A stretch of 64,000 bases of DNA, taken from contig CAYQKY010000019.1 in assembly GCA_964418125.1 (NCBI GenBank), positions 19,640-83,639 on the forward strand. The letters are read 5' to 3'. Of this stretch, positions 34,701-41,582 are shown one piece after another; position 1 is the stretch's first letter; each line of letters starts with the position of its first letter. The DNA comes from JACJXW01 sp964418125. GTDB lineage: Bacteria > Bacteroidota > Bacteroidia > Chitinophagales > Saprospiraceae. The position numbers and the translations under genes were made by a program. The notes under the pieces were generated by a model. The model had not been told where the DNA came from. It ran no database searches and saw nothing but the letters and a program-made list of their open reading frames with translations.

Positions 34701-37406
34701 GAGTTCTCTCATCTTTGGGTTTCTGAGGCCAACCCACTGGAGTCGCAGAGGTGCCTGAAAACAAATATTCAGTTGTTGCGGGTGAACACAGAAACCAATG
34801 AACAAATACTCCTGGAAGAACTGGCATTTGTCAGCACCGGCCTTTACGAACAGGAAGCGGAGGCGGAGGCCGTGCGCAAAGTGGAACTACTGGCTCGCCA
34901 GGCATCCAACTACAGGATCGTTGCCGATCAGGACTGCTATTATTGCCTGGGCCTGACAGAGGAGGAGGGGCCGGGCGCTGTGACAATTGCGGTTGTGCAA
35001 CCGGAAGGTAGTAATATCCCTTATCCGGAAATTGACGGAAGAGGCCTGGAATACTTCATCGACGCCTCCTGCGAAGAAGGCGCCTTTTACCCCTACGTCC
35101 GGGGGGACGAGGAGCGCTGCTTTACCTTCCGCATCGTCAGTAAGGCTTATCGCCTGGCCAAGCACCCTTTCGACTATCATACCCCGAAAGGTGCAAGAGA
35201 GGCCATTAAGTGGCTGAAGGATAAATGCAGTTGTGAAGGCCTGCCGGATGTCAATATAGAGGTGGAAAGCGAAGGTGAAGTGCATAATATTACCGTAAGG
35301 CCCCGCCCGGGAGCCGAGCCGGTTCAGGTCAAGGTATACAATAAAAAATGTGGGGAGGATGCCGAGTGTGCATTCATGGAACTCCTGGGCAGCGCTCAGC
35401 ATTATTCCATTACCCTTTCGGGGGATGATTCTCAAGAGAAGAAAAAATTGTGCCCCCGGTGGCCTACAGATGCCAACGAGGAGGAGTCGGCAACAGCCTA
35501 CAAGTACCTGCAGGATGCCTTCCAGGAATCCGGATACGGAGAAGATGTCCTGCGCCGGTTCATCTGCCGTTTTCCTTTATATAAAGACGGTGATCAGTAT
35601 GGTTTCCAGCTGTACTGTGAGGAATTTTTACAATCCGGCCTTCCGTTCATTGCCAGTGATTTTGACGATTCAGAACCCTGTGCCGGCTGCAACGGGAATG
35701 AACCGGGAAGCGGATCCGGCGAATCAGGGGCATTTGCCTGGGTAAGCGCTCAAACCTATTCTTCATTCGAGGAGGCGCGTTGCCACTACCATACCTTCTG
35801 CAGCCTGTTGGGCGAATTGCCCCATTACCAGCCCACCGATCTGCTGGAATGTGGGCCTTATTCCATCGAATTGGTAAATCCCGATGAAGTGTTGGCCGAA
35901 CATCCGCAGTGCTACAATTTCTTATCCGAATTAAAAGAAGCCATGGGCCGTACCATGGCCTGCATTCACGAGGAAGGGCTCCACTTGGTTGAGCATATTC
36001 TGTTGCGGCCGCATAAATATGCGGAGGTAACGCACAATAATGAGGTAGTTTACCCCTACGATTGCCTGCTGCCGGCCGATCCTGATTGTGCCTGCGACTT
36101 GTTTTACGATTTTAAAGAAGACGACCCGTGCAGTGGAGAAGAGGAAGAACCGGAAAAAGACTGTCCTCCTGAACCTTCGGACGACGATGAAAGTTTTTAC
36201 ATTCCCGGATCGGATCCCTATTCCTTCTGGGCAACCATCGTGCTTCCCTGCTGGCCCAAGCGGTTCCGCGACCACAACTTCCGGGAGTTTTTCCAGGAAC
36301 TGATCCGCCGGGAAGCCCCGTCCCACATTGGCGTCAATATTCAATGGGTGGGCCCCTGGCAGCTTTGCCGCTTCGAAGAACAATACCGGCGGTGGCTGAG
36401 GCTGACAAGCGGCCGGGAAACCTGCGATAGCAGCGATGTATTCTGTTCTTTTGTGGATTGTATAAAGAGCCTGTCGTGCTGCCCGCCCGAATACAAGGAT
36501 GAGGAGTCCGTTCCAACCTGTGAAACTGACGAGGAAAAAGCAGCGGGCTCCCGCCTGATGCTGAACATTTCCAACCTGTACATCCGCAACCTCTTCTCCG
36601 CGAGTACCCATGCGGCTTCCTCTGCCATCTCGCAGAGCCCAGCCTATCTCATTACCGGCAACCTTGCGGCCACCAACCTGGCCATTGCGCCTGCTAAAGA
36701 CCGCTTTGGTAAAACCCGCTCCGGAAAAGAAGGCCGCCTGAAACTGCCCCAATGCGACGAACCGCAAGTTTTCCTGGCAAGAGCAAGAGGCGTAGTTGCC
36801 GACGCCAAAACGGAAGCCGAACCGAAGGAAAAAGCAAAGGCAAAACCTAAGTCTGCTGAAAAAGCAAAGCCGAAGCCTAAAAAAGCAGCCAAAAAGTCGG
36901 AAAAGAAGAAACCGGCCGCAAAACCTAAGCCTAAAGCCAAAGCCGCACCGCCTCCCGAGCCCCTTTCCAGAAGAGAAGTGGCGCAGCGCATCCGGCAAAG
37001 GCAGGCGCAGTACAGTAAAGCTTTAGAAGACATCGACGACCGATACTTTAAGCAAACCAATGCCTATAAACGAGCGGAATTCTTTATCGGGCAGACCGAT
37101 GGCAACCTGCAGGCATTTGCCGATCTGGTGCGCTTTGTCCTCGATGACCAGAATGAGCGGAACAAACCCGAATATGCTCCTTATTACACCGAAATCCTGA
37201 AGAACGCCACCTGGTATTGCCTTGATAAACTCGTGCTCAGCGATACGGGAAAGGTGCAGGAGCCGGATATCCTGAAGCCCTTGCTGGCGGCCATGAAAAA
37301 ACAGGGCGTCAGCCTGGCTGCTCTCCGGAAGGAATGGCAGGGCGAGGCCCTTAAAGAATGGACCGGCGCCGGCGTAGTTGATGAATACAAGAAAATGCTG
37401 AAATAA
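28776..37406 (+). CDS. Giant modular Afp12-like CIS baseplate protein
   Basis: 2876 residues. The N-terminal baseplate domain (about 1-590) contains the hallmark VWTDHNVHDPGITILEMLIY, and 'QLKGYLLFFDQLLASYLSQL' closes it. Between about 600 and 2420 the chain is a string of some twenty modules of 70-110 residues with the pattern 'Y.Y.L....G..L..S..Y.S..EA......L', similar in shape to DUF1508/YegP units; later modules are Cys-rich. The conserved C-terminal baseplate segment (DPYSFWATIVLPCWPKRFRD, then RREAPSHIGVNIQWVGPW) lies near 2470-2540. A Lys/Pro/Ala-rich linker (about 2670-2730) and a final helical domain end the protein. It overlaps the tape-measure gene by 1 bp. It is unusually long, and the module array probably builds an exterior collar or cage. 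Confidence 0.8.
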   Translation: MAEQDNIKVILKKDPTFEGLDFSLLRRLGLEHIGELSGKVWTDHNVHDPGITILEMLIYALMDLGYRTRLPIEDLLALEDPSQAAEDNFFTPAQILTNNPTTILDYRKLLIDIEGVRNAWLEVHREDKLCLDCPGETPNGEGDHGPVFIAGQGGPRQNSPSLFFCPEGEHDFSEVVLNGLYKAFIELDEDFIAREIERNKNRKENEQKNRSDVEAEVVNRVKQQLQQHRNLCEDFVDICVLCREKVSFCVDVELFPSAVAEQVYVEIIQNIREFLSPSLHFYTLQEMLARGKSIEEVFEGRPYTLDSHGFIDTEELERIERHKELHLSDIYNLIFSVSGVKSVRALKLSSGQQPNTACDGWVYHLCEDCVPFFSVEDSQFNLFKGTMPVRLDKVETQKLLNRRLNEFRKVKLKDARLLDRLIPLGRYRKDLEDYYSIQNEFPRVYGIGEGGLPDSAPVLRQAQALQLKGYLLFFDQLLASYLSQLAHIRDLFSMSPDSRRPEASRHTYFTQRLDSVPDVKRLVRFYTEEQSYLGWSENNILAQPVEKGSLDELMAEWREAPETEPEYPAHFFDAPFKREASLQQLRQEFQQAEYQLEVFGGKCAYFFTILTSNQEVGLVSKRLYDTKAQAWEAGRSVAFLGALEDSYQEVNEPNPAGTAYRYSFNLSFNPISYLSFLQQIMEDEKLYQSRRDDFLNHLLARFGEAFTDLSLLMYEKIVPEHNGKARLLEDKARYLSDFDELSRNRGKAYNYCLNSWDTDNVSGLEKRVAGLAGIQDVRRQYLCNFEIVEYGEELEAVLRSLENEALFKTTERFDSRAYAETAVASMMDSLRAGEGMKVEHVVAEDKFRLYLRTDKAEAASPGLFGSREEAENKVEVLKALFNPKAFGGGVYVSEYKSHLELRNAGGEILRKSRKQFEAGRAIEDKDYSDFVRNVNNQLKAREEVASVNLAASLEEPKVYFDRQGLSGHQEIGAPKYKWVWLDDSGNTVLQSTPSFTDTSAALAHFSSLLGPLELRFEDKDEGKEPAFLVQWPSGETAAEGVFDNKAARDEARQKAAAYLEKETGEGVYLSAVRKSYGWELKKGKTALLESTLLGSSSNKAKMAWQYAHALSAKLEVVERKDTGFLVELRNQDGILMAHSPVFSDEKQAEQNRKMSASLLSSEKNISFPERGEAYGYRIPGFGDDPSPFLSSYFLFESRRDALQAMEAHLKHAGKVSRYNLSGDLERFSLSFELKDKDGQLIAEHSGMYGDEKERKAILDRGAKQLRKFNFPLQYREKYRYKLIGQEGSALLESAREYDSEEEANQAFLQILPLAAYPANYHGDRPDDNINQFLELRDGDAVLARAPRPFPTGQGLAQAREQAISLVKAHSYSVSSSEYPHRWKYRLSWEGKEQKLESLLDSIGDFGTDDEAVTAFNRLADNLETVAAIPADGPSIRFQYKGEAEPFAAYPGQPFETEAERESVRQRADRWLQYSGHVSRAGASLPASAGPTLYRPAESADGRFAYRVLKKGLPLAFHPCKCYSRKDRQAIQEAINCLYGERNHYDYPEFCLDGDAICKIEERYHYQLRDKKKGIPAYFISFEGYASREEALAALRSNYLEIVHLAIDERSYRDRAIRNSVYPPLISLVQEYADPEERRPAGLSPLVVVPKEAIDEFGITQDNPQAYVELFFRYPIQLAEPSCPKDPCKDEQDYHYYFHLVGDGHCRDEDCKEDWRSTQVYEKPEDAIRDFQMFLNLLRAKPNYRAHLDETGYFDCWSRGIIPDEESLHRAGACQDCPDDKDEEMPKARCCYYIGLVEVLAESTRRFKIKENAWGKPSLLAVHPGRALTLQEASDAIQGFCNCFYYENQYPLETRVEERVGLCGETLCYFRLEGGPDRNVLFESYNGYNSKEEAERAAGLLISNIYACRNFVVIKNGDCDYRIAVSGINLQDCPVEEDWARVVSCSNRKFKNLAAACEARSRIASYFENASFSLKLEFSHLWVSEANPLESQRCLKTNIQLLRVNTETNEQILLEELAFVSTGLYEQEAEAEAVRKVELLARQASNYRIVADQDCYYCLGLTEEEGPGAVTIAVVQPEGSNIPYPEIDGRGLEYFIDASCEEGAFYPYVRGDEERCFTFRIVSKAYRLAKHPFDYHTPKGAREAIKWLKDKCSCEGLPDVNIEVESEGEVHNITVRPRPGAEPVQVKVYNKKCGEDAECAFMELLGSAQHYSITLSGDDSQEKKKLCPRWPTDANEEESATAYKYLQDAFQESGYGEDVLRRFICRFPLYKDGDQYGFQLYCEEFLQSGLPFIASDFDDSEPCAGCNGNEPGSGSGESGAFAWVSAQTYSSFEEARCHYHTFCSLLGELPHYQPTDLLECGPYSIELVNPDEVLAEHPQCYNFLSELKEAMGRTMACIHEEGLHLVEHILLRPHKYAEVTHNNEVVYPYDCLLPADPDCACDLFYDFKEDDPCSGEEEEPEKDCPPEPSDDDESFYIPGSDPYSFWATIVLPCWPKRFRDHNFREFFQELIRREAPSHIGVNIQWVGPWQLCRFEEQYRRWLRLTSGRETCDSSDVFCSFVDCIKSLSCCPPEYKDEESVPTCETDEEKAAGSRLMLNISNLYIRNLFSASTHAASSAISQSPAYLITGNLAATNLAIAPAKDRFGKTRSGKEGRLKLPQCDEPQVFLARARGVVADAKTEAEPKEKAKAKPKSAEKAKPKPKKAAKKSEKKKPAAKPKPKAKAAPPPEPLSRREVAQRIRQRQAQYSKALEDIDDRYFKQTNAYKRAEFFIGQTDGNLQAFADLVRFVLDDQNERNKPEYAPYYTEILKNATWYCLDKLVLSDTGKVQEPDILKPLLAAMKKQGVSLAALRKEWQGEALKEWTGAGVVDEYKKMLK

Positions 37407-39016
37407 TGGGCCACCTTATTACCAGGCAGCTTTTTGAGTTAAAAACCGGCTCCTCGCGCAATGCCTTCCGGCTGCAGCACGAGCTGAGCGGGCTGTTCTG
37501 GCGTGCCGTGGCCCCTGAACTGGAACGGATTTTCGACCGCCTGGCCCCTCCGGATACGCTGGTCCGTATCGATAAACTCGAGATCGACCTGGGACAGCTC
37601 AGCGAAGAGGATCTGCTGGCCGGCAAGTTCCTTCCCCACCTGAGCCGGTTGCTGGAGGAGGCGGCCAGCAAGGCCATCCGGGAGCAGGGCCCCGGCATCC
37701 AAAGGTTATCTGCTGCCGAAGGCCACTTCGAACAATGGCTGGGCTTCCTGAAAAGCGGCTTCCTGCCCTGGGAGGGCCGGCGCCCGGAACCGGGCTGGCA
37801 GGAAGGGGTGAAAGAAACGCTGGCCCGAAGCAGCCTGGCGGTGGAACAGCTGAGCCGCCTGGCGGAGCGCAACCGGCAGGCCCTCCAGCGGCTGGCCTTA
37901 CAACACCCGCCGGAATTCCTGGCGGCCCTGGCGGAGCTCTTCACCGGCCATAAGCAGGATGTTCTGCCCGGAGCGAGCCGGGAATGGCAGATGCTTCCGG
38001 AGTTGAGTTCTGCACTTGCGGACGCCTTTTCTGTTAAAGATTACCCTCGGCGGGAGTTCCTTTTCTGGATGGAGGTAATGCAGGCGGTCATTCTCAGGAG
38101 GCAGAAGATAACGGGGGAGCGGTTGGTGGAAAAGGCCATGAAGGCAATGGTTGAGCCTCAGAGGTGGGCCGCTTTTGCAGAAGCCCTGCAGGAAAGGGCC
38201 CGGGAATTTCCCAGATTGGCCGTCGCTTTTGAACGGCTGGCCGCCGCTCAAAAGCCGCTTTCCCGAAAGGGGGAAAAGGAACCGGACGGCATGCCAAAAG
38301 CCGAAAAGCCGGGAACGGAACCGGAAACGCCGGCTTCTCAGAAGAAGGAGGGTCCTGGGGCAACAGAAAAGCCACCCGTTGCTCCGGAAAGGCAAACGCC
38401 AGAAGAGGCGGATCCCTTCCGGCCGGAAGTTGAACGAACTGGGCCCGAACCGGAAGAAAAAGCCTGGACAGAAGAACAGGAAGAGGCATTTCCCGCCGAG
38501 CCTTTGCCGGAAGGTACGGATATCTTCATTCCCAATGCCGGAATAATTCTGGCGCACAGTTTCCTGCCCCGCTTCTTCGGAGTTCTGGAATTGCTGGAAG
38601 GCCGTGAATTCAAAAGCGAGGCCGATCGTCATAAGGCCATTCACTTATTGCATTTCCTGGCCACCGGGGAAGATACCATGCCGGAATACGAGTTGGCGCT
38701 GCCCAAGTTTCTCTGCGGGATGCCCCTGAACCTGCCCATCACCTATCGGCCCCAATTATCCGGGGAAGACAAGGAAGAATGCGAAGGGCTCCTGGAGGCC
38801 GTCATCAGTAACTGGGGGGCATTGGGCAATGTATCCATCGCTTCCCTGCGGGAGGGATTCCTCCAGCGGCCGGGCAAGCTGAGCAAGCGCGACACCGGCT
38901 GGCTGCTGCAGGTAGAACAGCAGACGCTGGACATCCTGCTGGATAAACTGCCCTGGGGGATCGGAATTGTGAAGCTGCCGTGGATGGAGGAGATGTTGAG
39001 GGTGGAGTGGAGGTGA
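37406..39016 (+). CDS. CIS tape-measure protein
   Basis: 536 residues. The N-terminus matches the CIS tape-measure family (HLITRQLFELKTGSSRNAFR, then LSGLFWRAVAPELERIFDRL and VRIDKLEIDLGQLSEEDL). The C-terminal conserved part has 'IFIPNAGIILAHSFLPRFFGVLELL', 'RHKAIHLLHFLATGED' and 'LPKFLCGMPLNLPI'. Between them lies a charged Pro/Glu/Lys-rich linker (about 285-370). The protein sits in the tube lumen and sets tube length. It is the last structural gene of the contiguous operon, and no terminator is evident after it. Confidence 0.9.
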   Translation: MGHLITRQLFELKTGSSRNAFRLQHELSGLFWRAVAPELERIFDRLAPPDTLVRIDKLEIDLGQLSEEDLLAGKFLPHLSRLLEEAASKAIREQGPGIQRLSAAEGHFEQWLGFLKSGFLPWEGRRPEPGWQEGVKETLARSSLAVEQLSRLAERNRQALQRLALQHPPEFLAALAELFTGHKQDVLPGASREWQMLPELSSALADAFSVKDYPRREFLFWMEVMQAVILRRQKITGERLVEKAMKAMVEPQRWAAFAEALQERAREFPRLAVAFERLAAAQKPLSRKGEKEPDGMPKAEKPGTEPETPASQKKEGPGATEKPPVAPERQTPEEADPFRPEVERTGPEPEEKAWTEEQEEAFPAEPLPEGTDIFIPNAGIILAHSFLPRFFGVLELLEGREFKSEADRHKAIHLLHFLATGEDTMPEYELALPKFLCGMPLNLPITYRPQLSGEDKEECEGLLEAVISNWGALGNVSIASLREGFLQRPGKLSKRDTGWLLQVEQQTLDILLDKLPWGIGIVKLPWMEEMLRVEWR

Positions 39017-39102
39017 GCCGAGTTTTTTTCCAGTGACGGCAGTAGGCTTGAATCAAGGATATTAGGATTTTTTTCCTTAAATTGAAGATGAAGCTGAGTG
39101 TT

Positions 39103-40551
39103 ATGAAAACCAATTCATCAAATAATAAGGCTGTTGCCGGTTCTTCACCTAAGCCATTTTTCAACAAGAGTGGTAAAGGAGGGTTCTTTGGCCCCAATAC
39201 AAAAGGGGATACGCCATTTTTTCAACCCCTTTCCATCCAGAGAGATTTGGCTATAGGAAAGGCCGATGATCCTTATGAACGGGAAGCGGATAAGATCGGC
39301 AGGCAGGTAATGGATGGTTTTGGCCAGGCGGCGAGCATTCAGCGAATGGTTTCCACCTATGGTATTCAGACATCACTGGCTCAACTCATGCCAGCCGGCC
39401 TTACCATAAGCCGGCGGCTGCAACGCCGAAGGTTTGGGCTGCAAGCCAATTTTGAGGATGAAGATAAGACTGCTCGGCCGAGATCCCTGGGACTGCAGTT
39501 CGCCGGTGATGGGGCTATGGTGTCTCCCGGCATTGAAGCCCGGATAAAAAGCCATCAGGGCGGCGGCCGGCCGATGGATACGGTGACGCGCAGCGCTATG
39601 GAGGCCAGCTTCGGGGCAGACTTCAGTAGCGTTAGGGTGCATACGGGCAGTTCTGCTGTGCAGATGAGCCAGGGCCTGAATGCGCATGCCTTTACGGTAG
39701 GTAACGATATTTTCTTTAACAAAGACAAATACCAACCCCACACCAAAGAAGGGGCCGGCCTGCTGGCCCATGAATTGACGCATACAGTGCAGCAGGGGGC
39801 GGCGGTGCAGAATAAAAGTATCAGCAGAAATCCGTTTTCGGCCATGTTGTCAAAGCATGAGGGAGCGCATCTTTCCGCTGGAAGTGCAGACGGCTTGAAC
39901 CGCAAAGAAATGGCCCAACTGCAGGACAAATGGCCGGAAGATGAAACGGTGCAGCAACAGCTTTTACAGACGAAGGGGGTGGATGAGGTGAACAAAAAGG
40001 ATAGCTCCCTGAGTATGCGAAGGTGTCCGCAGAAGGCTAAGAAAAATAAGAAGGCAAAGCTGAAGAGTGGGCCTACTTATACGCCGAATGGGACTCTGAC
40101 TGCTACTTTAGGATCTGATGGAAAAAAATATTCTCCGAGATTTGCTCTAAGTGCTGAATTTGAGGATGATCCCAGTAAAGGTATTTATGCATCGTGTGGG
40201 CAAATAAGGCAATATATCAAATGGTCAAGTAATGCGGATAGGCCAAATCATTCAGGATTCACTCCCGCTTCTTCTTATGCTGCAAATACTTGGTACGAAG
40301 ACCGAAACTCAGGTAATGCCTTTAGATATGGACACAGGTCAGGTACATTTGGATATTCGACTGGCACCAATAAATATATTGATGCGGGTGGGAGTACAGA
40401 TATGGCAAAAGGACCAAAATATGAAGGCTCGGATAGGCCAGTAGACGGTTCAGGAGCAAAAACGGGTACCTGGGATTTCAGGCTGGATGCAATAGATACC
40501 TGTAATGGAAATAAAGTTCTAGGTTCTGATACATTAACTGTTGACTGGTAA
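39103..40551 (+). CDS. DUF4157 CIS effector 1
   Basis: 482 residues from the ATG at 39103, chosen because both paralogues start at the same place relative to the shared PFFNK motif; an ATG at 39088 is also possible. Order: N-terminal segment with PFFNK..FF..PFFQP; 'DLAIGKADDPYEREADKIGRQVM'; the DUF4157 core 'MEASFGADFSSVRVHTG...AFTVGNDIFFN'; the metal-site-like HELTH (H223, E224, H227); a conserved linker ending KKDSSLSMRRC; then a variable tip of about 170 residues (SGPTYTPNGTL ... TWDFRLDAIDTCNGNK) of unknown activity. DUF4157 proteins are strongly linked to extracellular CIS as cargo. The tip is homologous to that of effector 2. Confidence 0.8.
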   Translation: MKTNSSNNKAVAGSSPKPFFNKSGKGGFFGPNTKGDTPFFQPLSIQRDLAIGKADDPYEREADKIGRQVMDGFGQAASIQRMVSTYGIQTSLAQLMPAGLTISRRLQRRRFGLQANFEDEDKTARPRSLGLQFAGDGAMVSPGIEARIKSHQGGGRPMDTVTRSAMEASFGADFSSVRVHTGSSAVQMSQGLNAHAFTVGNDIFFNKDKYQPHTKEGAGLLAHELTHTVQQGAAVQNKSISRNPFSAMLSKHEGAHLSAGSADGLNRKEMAQLQDKWPEDETVQQQLLQTKGVDEVNKKDSSLSMRRCPQKAKKNKKAKLKSGPTYTPNGTLTATLGSDGKKYSPRFALSAEFEDDPSKGIYASCGQIRQYIKWSSNADRPNHSGFTPASSYAANTWYEDRNSGNAFRYGHRSGTFGYSTGTNKYIDAGGSTDMAKGPKYEGSDRPVDGSGAKTGTWDFRLDAIDTCNGNKVLGSDTLTVDW

Positions 40552-40581
40552 AGAGCCAGCCTAAAATGGTAAACTTCTGGT

Positions 40582-41553
40582 ATGAGCTCTTATTGTGTTT
40601 CTATTTTTAGATGGGTAATGATAATCCTCCTGTTTATTTTTGGGGGATGTGGAGATACCTGGACAAACGGTGCCAAGTCTAATAATCCGGATGGGAAAAT
40701 GCAAATAAACTTAGGTATTGAATCCAATCAACTGAAGGTGGCCTTTTCAAATAACACCTCCTCACCAAAGAAAATTTGGGGGCAAAACAGTTTTGAGGGA
40801 TGGGATGCCGTTTCTTTTAAAATAAGATCCGAATCACAGGATAGTATTCAAAGTATTAAACGGAAAAACAGGGATTGGACAGGTGAAGGAGGTTCCATTT
40901 TGACAATTGCACCCGGAGATAGCCATTTAGCCTTTTTTAACCTCAAAGATGGATGGTGGGATATAGCTGAGGACATTTACGGCCTCAATAATGAGTCTCT
41001 GCTGGTACAGGCAACATTCAATTCGCCTCCATCTCCGGAAGCCAGAGAAAATGGTGTTTATACGGGAGTTTTAGAGAGTGAATGGATATCCTCTGAACCA
41101 CCTCACCGGTGGCTTTTTTCAAACCATCAGTTGGAATTGGGATTGAGCATAGACTCAGGCCAACTGGAAATTACCCTGGCGAATGTTTCTGAAAAAGCCC
41201 TCCATCTCTGGGAGTTGGATAACCCCTGGGGTTGGGAAACGTTATCCTTTAAATTGAAATCTGGCGGGAATGAATATACCATACGGCGGCAGGCAAAGTA
41301 TTCAGAGCAGGAGGCTACCTTGTTTAAACTGCCACCTGGGGAGTCCAGGGCCATTTCGGTAAGCCTTGGGGAGAAATGGTGGATTCTGGGCCATTTGCCT
41401 CAGGGCATGAGAGGTTCTCCTTTGGAAATACAGGCGCGCCTTGATATTCCTGTATATCCGGAAACGGAAGCCAACAAGGCTTTTTATGGTTGGGTGCGCA
41501 GCGAATGGGTAAGGTCAGTTCCTCCTCACACCTGGCTGCCAGATAACAATTAA
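40582..41553 (+). CDS. Two-domain lipoprotein between effectors 1 and 2 (candidate immunity protein)
   Basis: 323 residues. The signal segment FRWVMIILLFIFGGC ends in a lipobox-like GGC, predicting a lipoprotein. The mature part is two tandem copies of one domain of about 140 residues: 'LGIESNQLKVAFSN ... AVSFKIRS ... LTIAPGDS ... DGWWDI ... GVYTGVLESEWISSEPPHRW' and 'LGLSIDSGQLEITLAN ... TLSFKLKS ... FKLPPGES ... EKWWIL ... FYGWVRSEWVRSVPPHTW'. The family is not recognised. Its place 30 bp after effector 1 and 29 bp before effector 2, which share the same tip type, suggests an immunity or partner protein. That function is inference. Confidence 0.65.
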   Translation: MSSYCVSIFRWVMIILLFIFGGCGDTWTNGAKSNNPDGKMQINLGIESNQLKVAFSNNTSSPKKIWGQNSFEGWDAVSFKIRSESQDSIQSIKRKNRDWTGEGGSILTIAPGDSHLAFFNLKDGWWDIAEDIYGLNNESLLVQATFNSPPSPEARENGVYTGVLESEWISSEPPHRWLFSNHQLELGLSIDSGQLEITLANVSEKALHLWELDNPWGWETLSFKLKSGGNEYTIRRQAKYSEQEATLFKLPPGESRAISVSLGEKWWILGHLPQGMRGSPLEIQARLDIPVYPETEANKAFYGWVRSEWVRSVPPHTWLPDNN

Positions 41554-41582
41554 CCTGGAGCTTCACCCATAAACGAGAGAAA

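Noticed and set aside
35931..36998. 355-codon minus-strand ORF
   Set aside because: Antisense to the conserved C-terminal baseplate region and the Lys-rich linker; the Phe/Arg-rich peptide is the mirror of Lys/Glu codons.
39769..39783. HELTH motif as proof of an active metalloprotease in the DUF4157 proteins
   Set aside because: The HExxH motif is a family trait, but a third metal ligand and proteolysis are not evident from sequence, so I name only the family.
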